Part shown: one piece after another, positions 33,110-41,652 of the stretch
How the letters are laid out: each line of letters opens with the position of its first letter
Position numbering within the stretch: position 1 is the first letter of the stretch
Source: Geodermatophilus obscurus DSM 43160
GTDB lineage: Bacteria > Actinomycetota > Actinomycetes > Mycobacteriales > Geodermatophilaceae
Assembly: GCF_000025345.1 (NCBI RefSeq)
Contig: NC_013757.1
Location: 5,258,498 to 5,322,497 of the forward strand
Reading direction: 5' to 3'
Length of the DNA: 64,000 bases
Notes under the pieces: generated by a model
The model's input: the letters and a program-made list of their open reading frames with translations, nothing else
Databases searched by the model: none
What the model was told of the DNA's origin: nothing
Program-made: the position numbers and the translations under genes

Positions 33110-34606
33110 TCAACCCGCGGGGCTCCGGCTGACCCGCGCGCGGGTCCCCTCGAGCGTCACCGCGTCCGGTGCTCCGTCCAGCGGGCCGCCGGCGGGGTCG
33201 TCGACGCCGGGCCAGCTGGTGCGGACGACGTCGTCGTCCGGCCGCCTCGTCTCCCGCGCGACCAGCACCACGAGGGCCACCAGGACGGCGTCGCGGACCA
33301 GGACGGCGAGGAAGAACCACTCGACCTCGACGCCGCGGTTCTCGGTGCCGAGGTAGTAGAGCATCGTCAGGACCCACACCAGGGCCTCGCTGACCTGCCA
33401 GACCAGCAGCGAGCGCCACCGCGGCCGGGCCAGCACCGCCAGCGGCAGCAGCCACAGCGCGTACTGCGGGCTGTAGACCTTGTTGAGCAGCAGGAAGCCG
33501 GCCACCAGCAGGAAGACCACCTGCGCCACCCGCGGCCGCACCGGGGCACTCAGCACCAGCCAGGCGACCCAGGCGGCCAGCGCAAGCAGCAGCACGGCCA
33601 CGACCGCGTTGAGCACCGACGGCGTCTCTCCGTCGGCGAGGAGACCGTCGAGGACCCGGTTGTCCGTGACCGTCAGCAGGACGTTCCAGATCGACTCCGG
33701 GTTGGCCGGGCGCTGCCGGCTGAAGGCGAAGAACCAGCCCCAGTTTTCCGGTGCCAGCAGGGCCACCGGCAGGTTCACCGCCAGCCACGCAGCGGCCGCG
33801 GCGAGCGCCGCCCGCAGCCAGAGCCGCAGCGCACCGGCGCGCAGGCACAGCAGGAACAGCGCGCCCAGCACGAGCAGGGGGTAGAGCTTGGCGGCCACGC
33901 CGAGCCCGAGCAGCGCCCCGGCGAGCACCGGCCGCTGCCGGGCCCACGCCCACATCCCGAGGGTGGCGAGGGCGACAGCCAGCAGGTCCCAGTTGTTGAA
34001 CGCGTAGACCAGCAGCACCGGCGACAGCGCCACCATGGCGGTGTCCCACGGCCGCCGGCCGGTCAGCGGCAGGACGGCGCGGGTGACGGCCAGCGCGCAC
34101 ACTGACATGAGCAGCGCCGTGACGACGGTGTAGCTCTGCACCGGGGGGACCGCCGGGAGCACGCCGACCGCGGCCGCCAGCCCGTCGTACCAGCCGGAGA
34201 ACAGCGCGGCGAGCGCCATCGCCGCCCCGGTGAGCACCGGGTACTCCACCCGCGCGTCGAGGTAGGGCAGCGCTCCCTCGCCCTGCCCGTAGACGCCGAA
34301 CAGCGGCACCGGGTCGGAGTAGCAGAGGTGGGTGTACTGCAGCGAGCCGGTCCAGTCGCCGTCGGAGCACGGGGCCTGCTTGAGCCAGGCGAGCGCCAGC
34401 ACGGTCGTGGTGAACAGCAGGCACACCCGCAGCGGGGTCCAGAACGAGGCCCGCCCGACGAGCGCGTGGCGGCCCCAGGGGCCGCCCACCGCCTCGCTGG
34501 CCTGGATCACAACCGGGTCGGTCCACGTGGGGACGACGCGGTCCGGTTCCGGAGACGCCGCGGGCCCGTCCGCTGGTGCGGACGGGCCCGTGGGGATCGT
34601 GCTCAT
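33110..34606 (-). CDS. GT87-family (DUF2029) polyprenol-phosphate mannosyltransferase
   Basis: 498 residues with about 10-12 membrane segments and a cytoplasmic Pro-rich N-terminus. DUF2029/GT87 enzymes use polyprenyl-phosphate-mannose in the membrane to build mannosylated glycolipids. Visible are DARVEYPVLTG (acidic residue near the first outer loop), FNNWDLLAV, GLGVAAKLYPLLVL and NKVYSPQYALWLLPL. It corresponds in position and type to Rv0051, next to ponA1 in Mycobacterium tuberculosis. Downstream of ponA on the same strand with a 23-nt gap, so the two are likely co-transcribed. Confidence 0.87.
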   Translation of the reverse strand: MSTIPTGPSAPADGPAASPEPDRVVPTWTDPVVIQASEAVGGPWGRHALVGRASFWTPLRVCLLFTTTVLALAWLKQAPCSDGDWTGSLQYTHLCYSDPVPLFGVYGQGEGALPYLDARVEYPVLTGAAMALAALFSGWYDGLAAAVGVLPAVPPVQSYTVVTALLMSVCALAVTRAVLPLTGRRPWDTAMVALSPVLLVYAFNNWDLLAVALATLGMWAWARQRPVLAGALLGLGVAAKLYPLLVLGALFLLCLRAGALRLWLRAALAAAAAWLAVNLPVALLAPENWGWFFAFSRQRPANPESIWNVLLTVTDNRVLDGLLADGETPSVLNAVVAVLLLALAAWVAWLVLSAPVRPRVAQVVFLLVAGFLLLNKVYSPQYALWLLPLAVLARPRWRSLLVWQVSEALVWVLTMLYYLGTENRGVEVEWFFLAVLVRDAVLVALVVLVARETRRPDDDVVRTSWPGVDDPAGGPLDGAPDAVTLEGTRARVSRSPAG

Positions 34607-34629
34607 GCGGTCAGTCTGCCCGCCGGAGG

Positions 34630-37062
34630 TCAGCCGTTCTGCTGGCCGTTGCCCAGGTCCTCGGCGTTCTGTCCGGCCTCGGTGCCCTCCGGGCCCGGCG
34701 GCACCGGGACCGGGGCCGGACCCGGCGGGTTCTGCGGGCCCTGCGGTCCTTGCGGGCCCTGCGGTCCTTGCGGGCCCTGCGGTCCTTGCGGGTTCTGCGG
34801 CGCGGGGGTCGGGGTCGGCGTGGGAGTCGGCTGCGGCGTGGGTGTCGGGTCCGGCTGCTGCGTCGGCGCGGTGGTGACCTGGGTCGGTGCCTGCGTCGGC
34901 GTCTCGGTCTGCGGCGCGGGCACGCCGTTGCCGGTGTCACCGCGGATGAGCGCCCGGTCGGGCAGGTCCTCCTCCGGCGTCCCGTCAAGCACGGTGTCCA
35001 TAAACTCCTGCCAGATGGCGCCGGGCAGGCCCGAGCCGTAGATGATCCGGCCGTTGACGTCCTCGATCGGCTGGGCGGGCGAGTCGTTGCCCATCCAGAC
35101 CGCGGTGGAGACGGACGGCGTGAAGCCGACCATCCACGCGTCGGAGTTGTCCTCGCCCTGACCCTGCGTACCGGTCTTGCTGGCCACCTCGCGGCCACCG
35201 TCGAGCGAGCGCCGCGAGTAGGCGGCGACGTCGGTCATCGCATAGGTGACGTCGTTGACCACGTCGTCCTCGAAGACCCGGTCACCGGCGTCGCCGTTGT
35301 AGTCCAGCAGCACCGCGCCCTCGCTGTCGGTCACCCGCGCGACGAAGTAGGGCTCGTGCTCGACACCGGTGGCCAGGGTGGCGAAGCCGTGCGCCTGGTC
35401 GATCGGGCGCATCTCGTACTGGCCGATGCCGATCGAGGCGCCGGTCCCGCCGGTCTGCGGGTCGGCCAGGGTGTTGCTGCCGGCGAGCGTGCCGTAGGCC
35501 GGCTCGTCGGGCCAGGCCTCCGGCAGGCCGGTGGCCTCGAGCATGTTCTGCCGGACCCGCTCGGCGCCGACCTCGTAGGCCAGCCCGTAGTAGGTGGTGT
35601 TCAGGGAGCGGGTCAGCGCCTCCCTGAGCGTGCAGGAGCCGCACGAGGCGCCGCCGGAGTTGCGGACCGGCAGGCCCGGGCGGTCGGGGAACTCCTGCGG
35701 CGAGGAGCCGTCGCGCCGGGCGTTGACGCTGATGCCGTCCTCCAGCGCGGTGGCCAGCACGTACGGCTTGACCGACGAGCCGGGCTGACGCAGGGCCTGC
35801 GCGTAGTCGACCGCGCCGTCACCGGCGCCGATCGGACCGCCGTAGTAGGCCCGCACGGCACCGGTGTTCGGGTCGACGGACACCAGCGCCTCGCGCAGGT
35901 TCTCCGGCTGGCCGTCCATGATCTCGGAGACCGCGGAGACGGCGGCGTCCTGGTAGCGCTTGTCCACCGTGCTGGTGATCCGCAGGCCGCCGGCCCGGAT
36001 CTGCTGCTCGTCGTAGCCCTTGGCCTCCAGCTCGGCGATGACGCGCTGGACGACCAGCCCCTGCGACTCGCTGGGGATGCCCAGGTTGGAGCCGGTCCGC
36101 GGCAGCACCGGCGGGAACACCGAGGCCTGCCGCTCCTGCTCGGTCAGCCAGCCCTCCCCGACCATCGCGTCGAGCACCAGGCCCCAGCGGTCCATCGCCC
36201 CCTCGGGGTTGGACTCCGGGTCGTAGCGGGAGGGGCTGCGGACGAGGACGGCGAGCACCGCACCCTGCTGGGCGGTCAGCTGGCTGGCCGGCACACCGAA
36301 GTAGGTGTTGGCCGCCGTCTCGATGCCGTAGGCGCCACGGCCGAAGTAGATGGTGTTGAGGTAGTTCTCGAGGATCTCGTCCTTCTCGTACTCGTTGTCG
36401 AGCTTGACGGCGAGGAAGAGCTCCTGGAACTTCCGGCTGAAGGTCTGCTCCGACGTCAGGAAGGCGTTCTTGACGTACTGCTGGGTGATGGTCGAGCCAC
36501 CCTGCGTGGAGCCGCCGGTCACGTTGTTCCACGCGGCGCGCACGATGCCCGTCGCGGAGATGCCGGGGTCGGTGTAGAAGCTGCGGTTCTCGGCCGCCAG
36601 GATCGCCTCGCGCGCGGGCTCCGAGACCTCGGCGAGCGGCACGTTGGTGCGGTTCTCCGCGCCCAGCCGGGCCATCTCGGTGGTGCCGTCGGCGTAGTAC
36701 ACGACCGTCGTCTGCGCGTTCTGCACCGAGCCCGGGTCGGGCACGTCGGTCGTCGCGTACACGACGCCCACGAAGACGCCGAGCAGCACGAACGCGCCCG
36801 CCAGCACGCCGAGGAGGGCCTTGAGCCGGCGCCGGCGGCGCTGCTGCCTGCTGCGGGCGCTCTTACCGGCGGGACGGGTGCCCCGTGCGGCCGGGCCGGG
36901 CCGCGAGGCCGTCGTCCGGCCGCCGCGGCCTGCCGGTGGCCGGCCCCTGCCCGCCGGGGGCCGGCCGCCTCCGCCGGTCCCGCCGGCGGTGCGACCGGAC
37001 GGCGGACGGCGGACCGAGCCGCCGCGCGGCCCGACCGGTGAGGTCTCGTCGTGGGGAGGCAC
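34630..37062 (-). CDS. ponA: Class A penicillin-binding protein (bifunctional transglycosylase/transpeptidase)
   Basis: 810 residues. A cytoplasmic Arg/Gly/Pro-rich tail (1-80), one membrane anchor (80-103), a GT51 glycosyltransferase domain beginning AAENRSFYTDPGIS (catalytic Glu near 158) with GGSTITQQYVKN, then a transpeptidase domain with SSVK (nucleophile Ser429, Lys432), SLN (486-488) and KTGT (629-632). It polymerises and crosslinks peptidoglycan outside the membrane. The last 90 residues are Thr/Pro/Gln-rich and end in collagen-like QGP triplets. I chose the GTG at 37062 (AGAGGGG 7 nt upstream) over a start 20 codons earlier. It is the PonA1 orthologue by context. Confidence 0.94.
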   Translation of the reverse strand: MPPHDETSPVGPRGGSVRRPPSGRTAGGTGGGGRPPAGRGRPPAGRGGRTTASRPGPAARGTRPAGKSARSRQQRRRRRLKALLGVLAGAFVLLGVFVGVVYATTDVPDPGSVQNAQTTVVYYADGTTEMARLGAENRTNVPLAEVSEPAREAILAAENRSFYTDPGISATGIVRAAWNNVTGGSTQGGSTITQQYVKNAFLTSEQTFSRKFQELFLAVKLDNEYEKDEILENYLNTIYFGRGAYGIETAANTYFGVPASQLTAQQGAVLAVLVRSPSRYDPESNPEGAMDRWGLVLDAMVGEGWLTEQERQASVFPPVLPRTGSNLGIPSESQGLVVQRVIAELEAKGYDEQQIRAGGLRITSTVDKRYQDAAVSAVSEIMDGQPENLREALVSVDPNTGAVRAYYGGPIGAGDGAVDYAQALRQPGSSVKPYVLATALEDGISVNARRDGSSPQEFPDRPGLPVRNSGGASCGSCTLREALTRSLNTTYYGLAYEVGAERVRQNMLEATGLPEAWPDEPAYGTLAGSNTLADPQTGGTGASIGIGQYEMRPIDQAHGFATLATGVEHEPYFVARVTDSEGAVLLDYNGDAGDRVFEDDVVNDVTYAMTDVAAYSRRSLDGGREVASKTGTQGQGEDNSDAWMVGFTPSVSTAVWMGNDSPAQPIEDVNGRIIYGSGLPGAIWQEFMDTVLDGTPEEDLPDRALIRGDTGNGVPAPQTETPTQAPTQVTTAPTQQPDPTPTPQPTPTPTPTPAPQNPQGPQGPQGPQGPQGPQGPQNPPGPAPVPVPPGPEGTEAGQNAEDLGNGQQNG
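34733..34786 (-). repeat. 18-bp tandem repeat in the ponA 3' end
   Basis: Three exact copies of TGCGGGCCCTGCGGTCCT encode (QGPQGP) triplets of the PBP tail. Exact DNA identity suggests recent expansion. Confidence 0.8.
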
Positions 37063-37229
37063 GCAGGGGCCCCTCTCTGGTTCGGGTCTCGGTGGGCGCG
37101 CAGGACGGACCGCGTCCGGCACCCAGGGTGGCGTCTTGAGCTGTGCGAGCGAGGACGACCCGCGGCGCAGCGACGCCTCGGTGTCTCAACGACCACGCGG
37201 GGCACTCCGTGTTCCCCGTGTGACGCGTA

Positions 37230-37649
37230 CTACAACTGCTCGGTGGCCGTCCGCCGCCTCGCGCGCCGCGGCTGGCGACCCGGCTCCGGCTCGGCCCCCA
37301 GGACGTACGAGCAGTCCAGGTGGTTCCACCCGCACCCGCGGCACACCTGGACGGCGTAGACGGAGAACTCCTCCTGCGCGCGGTCCATCCGGGCGAGCTC
37401 GGCCTGCGTCTTCGCCTGGCCGGCCGTGGGGCCGAGGTGCTCCCCGTAGACGTAGTTCACCAGCGTGAGCCGCTCCTTGCGGCACACCGGGCAGGCGACG
37501 TCGGTCACCTCACCGTGGTACTTGGCCGCCCGGGTGAGGTACGGACTGGCGTCGCAGACCTCGAAGAGCCCCGTGCGACCGGCGTACACGTCGGCGAGGA
37601 CGGCTCGCCGCTGCAGCGAGTAGTCCACGACGGATCGACGTCCGGGCAC
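37230..37649 (-). CDS. DUF5318 protein (zinc-ribbon-like)
   Basis: 139 residues. Two CxxC pairs, CPVC in VACPVCRKERLTLV and CRGC in VQVCRGCGWNHLDCS, suggest a zinc ribbon. The N-terminal half (VDYSLQRRAVLADVYAGRT) and the Arg-rich C-terminus fit DUF5318, found next to ponA in Actinobacteria (Rv0049 position). Function unknown. The GTG at 37649 lies 6 nt after TACATT (37656-37661, minus strand), so it is probably leaderless. Confidence 0.85.
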   Translation of the reverse strand: MPGRRSVVDYSLQRRAVLADVYAGRTGLFEVCDASPYLTRAAKYHGEVTDVACPVCRKERLTLVNYVYGEHLGPTAGQAKTQAELARMDRAQEEFSVYAVQVCRGCGWNHLDCSYVLGAEPEPGRQPRRARRRTATEQL

Positions 37650-37725
37650 TGCGCCAATGTACGCACCGCGGAGGACACCGGAAGGTGTCCGACCACGTCG
37701 GGACCCCGTACCGAGGCTCGCCCGG

Positions 37726-37773
37726 CCCCGTCCAGGGCACCGCCCCGAGCGTGCGAGGGGTGGGGAGGACGGG
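37726..37773. repeat. Conserved-loop hairpin upstream of padR
   Basis: CCCCGTCC (37726-37733) pairs with GGACGGGG (37766-37773) around CCGAGCGTGCGAGGGG, followed by TCCTT. Unlike the other copies it lies between divergently transcribed genes, so a terminator role for either gene is not obvious. Confidence 0.7.
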
Positions 37774-37790
37774 GTCCTTCCAAGGTCTTC

Positions 37791-37811
37791 GATGTATCGT
37801 GTCGATACATC
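37791..37811. promoter_or_regulatory. PadR operator
   Basis: GATGTATCG-TGT-CGATACATC is a perfect 9-3-9 inverted repeat, 27 nt upstream of the padR GTG. It contains the ATGT...ACAT ends known from PadR-family operators. Autorepression is likely. Confidence 0.75.
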
Positions 37812-37838
37812 GATCCGCAGGACGACGAGGGAGGCGAC

Positions 37839-38456
37839 GTGCTCGAGTTCGCCATCCTGGGTCTGCTCCACCAGTCGCCGATGCACGGCTACGAGCTGCG
37901 AAAACAGCTCGCCCAGGTGCTCGGCGGGCTGCGCAGCATCTCCTACGGGTCGCTCTACCCCGCGCTCAAGCGGCTGCACGCGGCCGGGTACGTCACCACC
38001 GACGAGCCGGACCGCCGCGCCCCCCTGCCGGCCGACGCACCGCCGCTGACCGGCCGGCGCGGCAAGGTGGTCTACACGATCACCGCCGAGGGCAAGGAGC
38101 GCTTCCACGAGCTGGTCGGCCAGGCCGGTCCGGAGACGTACGACGACGGCGGGCTCTTCGGCGTCCGCCTGGCGTTCTTCCGGCACACCGCCGCGGACGT
38201 CCGGCTGCGCATCCTCGAGGGTCGCCGCCGCACCGTCGAACGGCAGCGCGAGGGCCTACGGGCCTCGCTGAGCCGGACCCGCGAGCGCCTGGACCGCTAC
38301 ACCCTCGAACTCCAGCGCCACGGCCTGGAATCGGTCGACCGCGAGGTCCGCTGGCTGGCGGAGCTCATCGACCGCGAGCTGACCGACGGTCAGCGGCGTC
38401 GAGACGACGGCGCCACCCCGGGGGACCCACCGGCACAGGCGCCACCCGAGCCCTGA
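37839..38456 (+). CDS. PadR-family transcriptional regulator
   Basis: 205 residues. An N-terminal winged helix ([55 protein letters not shown]) followed by a helical C-terminal Vir-like dimerisation region and a Pro-rich tail. It matches Rv0047c, the PadR gene next to ino1 in mycobacteria. The GTG at 37839 has AGGGAGG upstream. The palindrome at 37791 is the probable operator; ino1, 112 nt downstream in the same direction, is the probable target or operon partner. Confidence 0.9.
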   Translation: MLEFAILGLLHQSPMHGYELRKQLAQVLGGLRSISYGSLYPALKRLHAAGYVTTDEPDRRAPLPADAPPLTGRRGKVVYTITAEGKERFHELVGQAGPETYDDGGLFGVRLAFFRHTAADVRLRILEGRRRTVERQREGLRASLSRTRERLDRYTLELQRHGLESVDREVRWLAELIDRELTDGQRRRDDGATPGDPPAQAPPEP

Positions 38457-38568
38457 CCAGCACCTCCCCGATGACCAGGCGGGAGAGCTCCTCGCCCGTT
38501 CCCCCGAGCAGGACCGTCCACGGTCCGTGTCCACAGACCGCACGCGGTCAGTGAAGAAGGAGATGTCC

Positions 38569-39648
38569 ATGGGATCCGTCAAGGTCGCCATCGTCGGCGT
38601 CGGCAACTGCGCCGCCTCGCTGGTGCAGGGTGTCCAGTACTACCGCGACGCCGACGAGACGACGTCGGTGCCGGGCCTGATGCACGTCCGTTTCGGCGAG
38701 TACCACGTCAGCGACGTGGAGTTCGTCGCGGCGTTCGACGTCGACGCCAAGAAGGTCGGCCGCGACCTGTCCGAGGCCATCATCGCCAGCGAGAACAACA
38801 CCATCAAGATCTGCGACGTCCCGCCGGTGGGCGTGCAGGTGCAGCGCGGCACCACCCTCGACGGCCTGGGCCGGTACTACCGCGAGGTGGTCGAGGAGTC
38901 CGACGAGCAGCCGGTCGACGTCGTCGCCGCGCTGCGCGAGTCCGGTGCCGACGTCCTCGTCTGCTACCTGCCCGTGGGCTCGCAGCAGGCCGCCGAGTTC
39001 TACGCGCAGTGCGCCCTGGACGCCGGCGTCGCCTTCGTGAACGCGCTGCCGGTGTTCATCGCCGGCACCGAGGAGTGGGCGGACAAGTTCACCGCGGCCG
39101 GCGTCCCGATCGTGGGCGACGACATCAAGAGCCAGGTGGGCGCCACCATCACCCACCGCGTGCTGGCCAAGCTCTTCGAGGACCGCGGCGTGCAGCTCGA
39201 CCGCACGATGCAGCTCAACGTCGGCGGCAACATGGACTTCAAGAACATGCTCGAGCGCGAGCGGCTGGAGTCCAAGAAGATCTCGAAGACCCAGTCGGTC
39301 ACCTCGCAGGTCGACCGGGACATGGGTGCCGGCAACGTGCACATCGGCCCGTCGGACCACGTGCCGTGGCTCTCGGACCGCAAGTGGGCCTACGTGCGCC
39401 TGGAGGGCCGCGCGTTCGGCGACGTCCCGCTGAACCTGGAGTACAAGCTCGAGGTCTGGGACTCCCCGAACTCCGCCGGCATCATCATCGACGCCGTCCG
39501 CGCCGCGAAGATCGCCAAGGACCGCGGTATCGGCGGCCCCATCCTCTCCGCGTCGTCCTACTTCATGAAGAGCCCGCCGGTGCAGTACAGCGACAGCGAG
39601 GCCCGCGACGCCGTGGAGGCGTTCATCAGAGGCGACATCGAGCGCTGA
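38569..39648 (+). CDS. ino1: Myo-inositol-1-phosphate synthase
   Basis: 359 residues. It converts glucose 6-phosphate to inositol 1-phosphate with NAD, feeding phosphatidylinositol and mycothiol synthesis. Visible: [18 protein letters not shown] (NAD-binding), [47 protein letters not shown] and [22 protein letters not shown]. The ATG at 38569 has AAGGAG 6 nt upstream; an ATG two codons earlier would overlap that site. Short, NAD-type enzyme as in other Actinobacteria. Confidence 0.95.
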   Translation: MGSVKVAIVGVGNCAASLVQGVQYYRDADETTSVPGLMHVRFGEYHVSDVEFVAAFDVDAKKVGRDLSEAIIASENNTIKICDVPPVGVQVQRGTTLDGLGRYYREVVEESDEQPVDVVAALRESGADVLVCYLPVGSQQAAEFYAQCALDAGVAFVNALPVFIAGTEEWADKFTAAGVPIVGDDIKSQVGATITHRVLAKLFEDRGVQLDRTMQLNVGGNMDFKNMLERERLESKKISKTQSVTSQVDRDMGAGNVHIGPSDHVPWLSDRKWAYVRLEGRAFGDVPLNLEYKLEVWDSPNSAGIIIDAVRAAKIAKDRGIGGPILSASSYFMKSPPVQYSDSEARDAVEAFIRGDIER

Positions 39649-39650
39649 AG

Positions 39651-39932
39651 ACCCCTGCAGGGTCCCGCCGCCCCCGTCCCGGGTCCCGGCCTGAGCCTGC
39701 GGAGGCCGGGGAGGACGGGGTCCTCCTCCGAGCGGTGAGGCGCAGGGTGGTCCGCACACCCGTCCTCCTCACCCCTCGCCCGCTCGGGGCGAGCCTCTGG
39801 ACGGGGCCGACAGGGCCCGCGATCCGCATGAACCGCGGTCCCTGTCGCGCCCTGCCGGGTGACCCCGAGCGGCCGCCCTGCAGGGACCCGCCGCGAGCCT
39901 GCGAGTGGCGCGGGGGCAGGGTGGTCCTTTCT
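39651..39932. repeat. Two conserved-loop hairpin elements between ino1 and the lipoprotein
   Basis: Copy 1 (about 39651-39726) begins CCCCTGCAGGGTCCCGCC and ends GGACGGGGTCCTCC, with GAGCCTGCGGAGG in the middle. Copy 2 (about 39874-39930) has GCCCTGCAGGGACCCGCCGC, GAGCCTGCGAG and GGCAGGGTGGTCCTT. Between them is a GC-rich spacer with no gene. Copy 1 probably ends the ino1 transcript. Confidence 0.65.
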
Positions 39933-39945
39933 CTACGCTGGCCGC

Positions 39946-40704
39946 ATGTCCGCCCGCCGCCGACCGCTGCTCCCCGCACTGGGGCTGGCGGTGGCCCTGC
40001 TGGCCGGCTGCGGCGGCCCGGAGGAGCGGGCGGAGGGCGCGCCGGTCACCGAGGAGGAGGCCGACCTCCTCGCGCAGCTGCTCGCCGACAACCACCAGCG
40101 GGGCGGCGCCGACTTCGTGGTCACCGCCCCCTACGGCGAGGACACCGTGCTGACCCTCACCGGCGAGGTCGACCTCGCCGGTGGCGCCGGTCGCGCGCAG
40201 GCGGTCACCTCGTACGGCGACGGCCGGCCCGACGAGACCCGCACGCTGTTCTTCTCCGCCGACGAGCTGTGGTTCGGCGAGGTCCCGGGCCTGACCGCCG
40301 CGCTGGGTGCCGAGGGGCTGCCTGAAGCCTCCTACGTGCGCCGTGCGGTGACGCTGGGGGAGGAGGCGCCGCTGGTCGACGTCCTCACCACGGTGGTGCT
40401 CAACCTCGCCGCCGAGGAGCCGGACGACGGCGGGGACTTCCGCGGCGCCGGCTACACGTGGGAGGGCGACCGCTCGATCGACGGCGAGCTCGCGCAGCTC
40501 TACGCCTCGGAAGCCGGCTGGTCGGTGGCGGTCGACCGGTCCACCGACCTGCTGGTGCAGTACCGCACGCCGCTGCCCGGCCAGGAGTTCGAGGTGACGG
40601 TGACGCTGGCGGACCACGGCCCGCGGGAGATCACGCTGCCGGCCGAGGGGGAGTCCGTGGACGGGTCGGCGCACCCGGAGGTGGCGGCCACCGTCGGCCT
40701 GTAG
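39946..40704 (+). CDS. Lipoprotein of unknown function
   Basis: 252 residues. A type II signal peptide: MSARRR, hydrophobic core, then lipobox LLAGC with the lipidated Cys at 22. The mature domain is mixed alpha/beta, with repeated strand pairs (DTVLTLTGEVDLAGG, TRTLFFSADELWFGE, TDLLVQYRTPL), reminiscent of LppX/LprG-type mycobacterial lipoproteins but not assignable. TACGCT at 39934-39939 ends 6 nt before the ATG, so the mRNA is probably leaderless. Anchored to the outer face of the membrane. Confidence 0.75.
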   Translation: MSARRRPLLPALGLAVALLAGCGGPEERAEGAPVTEEEADLLAQLLADNHQRGGADFVVTAPYGEDTVLTLTGEVDLAGGAGRAQAVTSYGDGRPDETRTLFFSADELWFGEVPGLTAALGAEGLPEASYVRRAVTLGEEAPLVDVLTTVVLNLAAEEPDDGGDFRGAGYTWEGDRSIDGELAQLYASEAGWSVAVDRSTDLLVQYRTPLPGQEFEVTVTLADHGPREITLPAEGESVDGSAHPEVAATVGL

Positions 40705-40737
40705 GAGGACCCGGGGCGGGGCCAGGGGGTCTTCCAA

Positions 40738-40760
40738 GGCGGCCGTTCCAGCACCTCACC
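40738..40760 (+). repeat. Copy of the GGCCGTTCCAG...TCACC repeat
   Basis: A 23-mer related to 31199-31221 and 54024-54046 (two differences: GGCGG start and CACC for TACG). It lies 34 nt after the lipoprotein stop, behind a GGGGCGGGGCCAGGGGGTCTT stretch. Confidence 0.65.
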
Positions 40761-40860
40761 GGGCCGGGACGTGCGGGAGGGGCGGCCTCTTCCCCAGACC
40801 GCCCCTCCCGGGGATGTTCCTACCAGATGCCGCGCCCGAGCGCACGGGGGACGCGCGGGG

Positions 40861-41535
40861 TCAGTTCGCGGACGGGTCGGCCGGTGCCGTCGAGAGCACG
40901 GCCAGGCGCCCGGTCTGGCGGCCCATCACCCGGCGCCACAGCTCCGGGCCGGCCAGCTCGCTCAGCACGTCGTCCGGGCTGCCCGGCACGCAGGCCCAGG
41001 CACCCTCGGCGACCTCTCCGGCCAGCTGGCCCGGTGACCAGCCCGCGTAGCCGGCGAACACCCGCAGCCCCCGGACCCGGCCGACCAGCTCGTCGGGGTC
41101 GGCGTCCAGGTCGACCAGGTGCACGTCGCCGGCCACCGGCCGCAGTCCGCAGTCCTCGTCGGGGGACGCGCAGAGGACCGGGTCGCAGACGGCGAGGCAC
41201 AGGGCCGTGTCGGTCTCACAGGGCCCGCCCACGTGGAACACGACCGGGTCGACGGCGAGGTCGCACCAGCCGGGGAGCACGTCGCGGATCTCCACCTGGC
41301 TCGGCCGGCCCAGCACCACGCCCAGCGTGCCGCTGTCGTTGTGGTCGAGCACGAAGACGACGGTGCCCGCGAAGGTCGGGTCGGTCAGGCTCGGCATCGC
41401 CACGAGCAGCGACCCGGGGCGCACGTCGTCCAGGCGGCCCGTCGAGAGCGCAGGGATCGCGTCCGGGCGACGTCGGCCCGTCGCGGGTCGGGCCGGCGGC
41501 CCCGACTCGGGATCGGGCGAGGACGGGGGAGTCAT
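40861..41535 (-). CDS. YqgE/AlgH-family protein
   Basis: 224 residues. Typical YqgE segments: GSLLVAMPSLTDPTFAGTVVFVLDHNDSGTLGVVLGRP (split by function), VFHVGGPC, DLDADP, GLRVFAGYAGWSPGQLAGEV. The family (DUF179) has no agreed function. Extra Cys residues (CDLAV, CETDTALCLAVCDPVLCASPDEDC) are more frequent than usual. The ATG at 41535 is chosen since the extra 10 codons upstream look random. Rv0038 is the mycobacterial counterpart, next to the MFS gene as here. Confidence 0.9.
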   Translation of the reverse strand: MTPPSSPDPESGPPARPATGRRRPDAIPALSTGRLDDVRPGSLLVAMPSLTDPTFAGTVVFVLDHNDSGTLGVVLGRPSQVEIRDVLPGWCDLAVDPVVFHVGGPCETDTALCLAVCDPVLCASPDEDCGLRPVAGDVHLVDLDADPDELVGRVRGLRVFAGYAGWSPGQLAGEVAEGAWACVPGSPDDVLSELAGPELWRRVMGRQTGRLAVLSTAPADPSAN

Positions 41536-41640
41536 CGCTCCCAGTGTGCCCCACCGGAACGCCACCTGGAGGGAGCGACCGCGCCTCCGGTGGGAGGCCT
41601 CCCGGCCCGTCGTCGACCCTGTGGAGAGGAGTGGCCACCG

Positions 41641-41646
41641 TAGGGT
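41641..41646 (+). promoter_or_regulatory. -10 box of MFS gene (leaderless)
   Basis: TAGGGT is followed 6 nt later by the GTG start; no ribosome-binding site is present. Confidence 0.5.
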
Positions 41647-41652
41647 GACCGG

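Noticed and set aside
34514..34527. GGTCCACGTGGGGA as a parS site
   Set aside because: Outer positions of both half-sites do not match.
34733..34786. Direct repeats in ponA considered as a CRISPR array
   Set aside because: 18-bp contiguous tandem units without spacers, in coding frame; no cas genes.
41222..41235. CGCCCACGTGGAAC as another parS site
   Set aside because: Three mismatches, all in the left half, so not palindromic.
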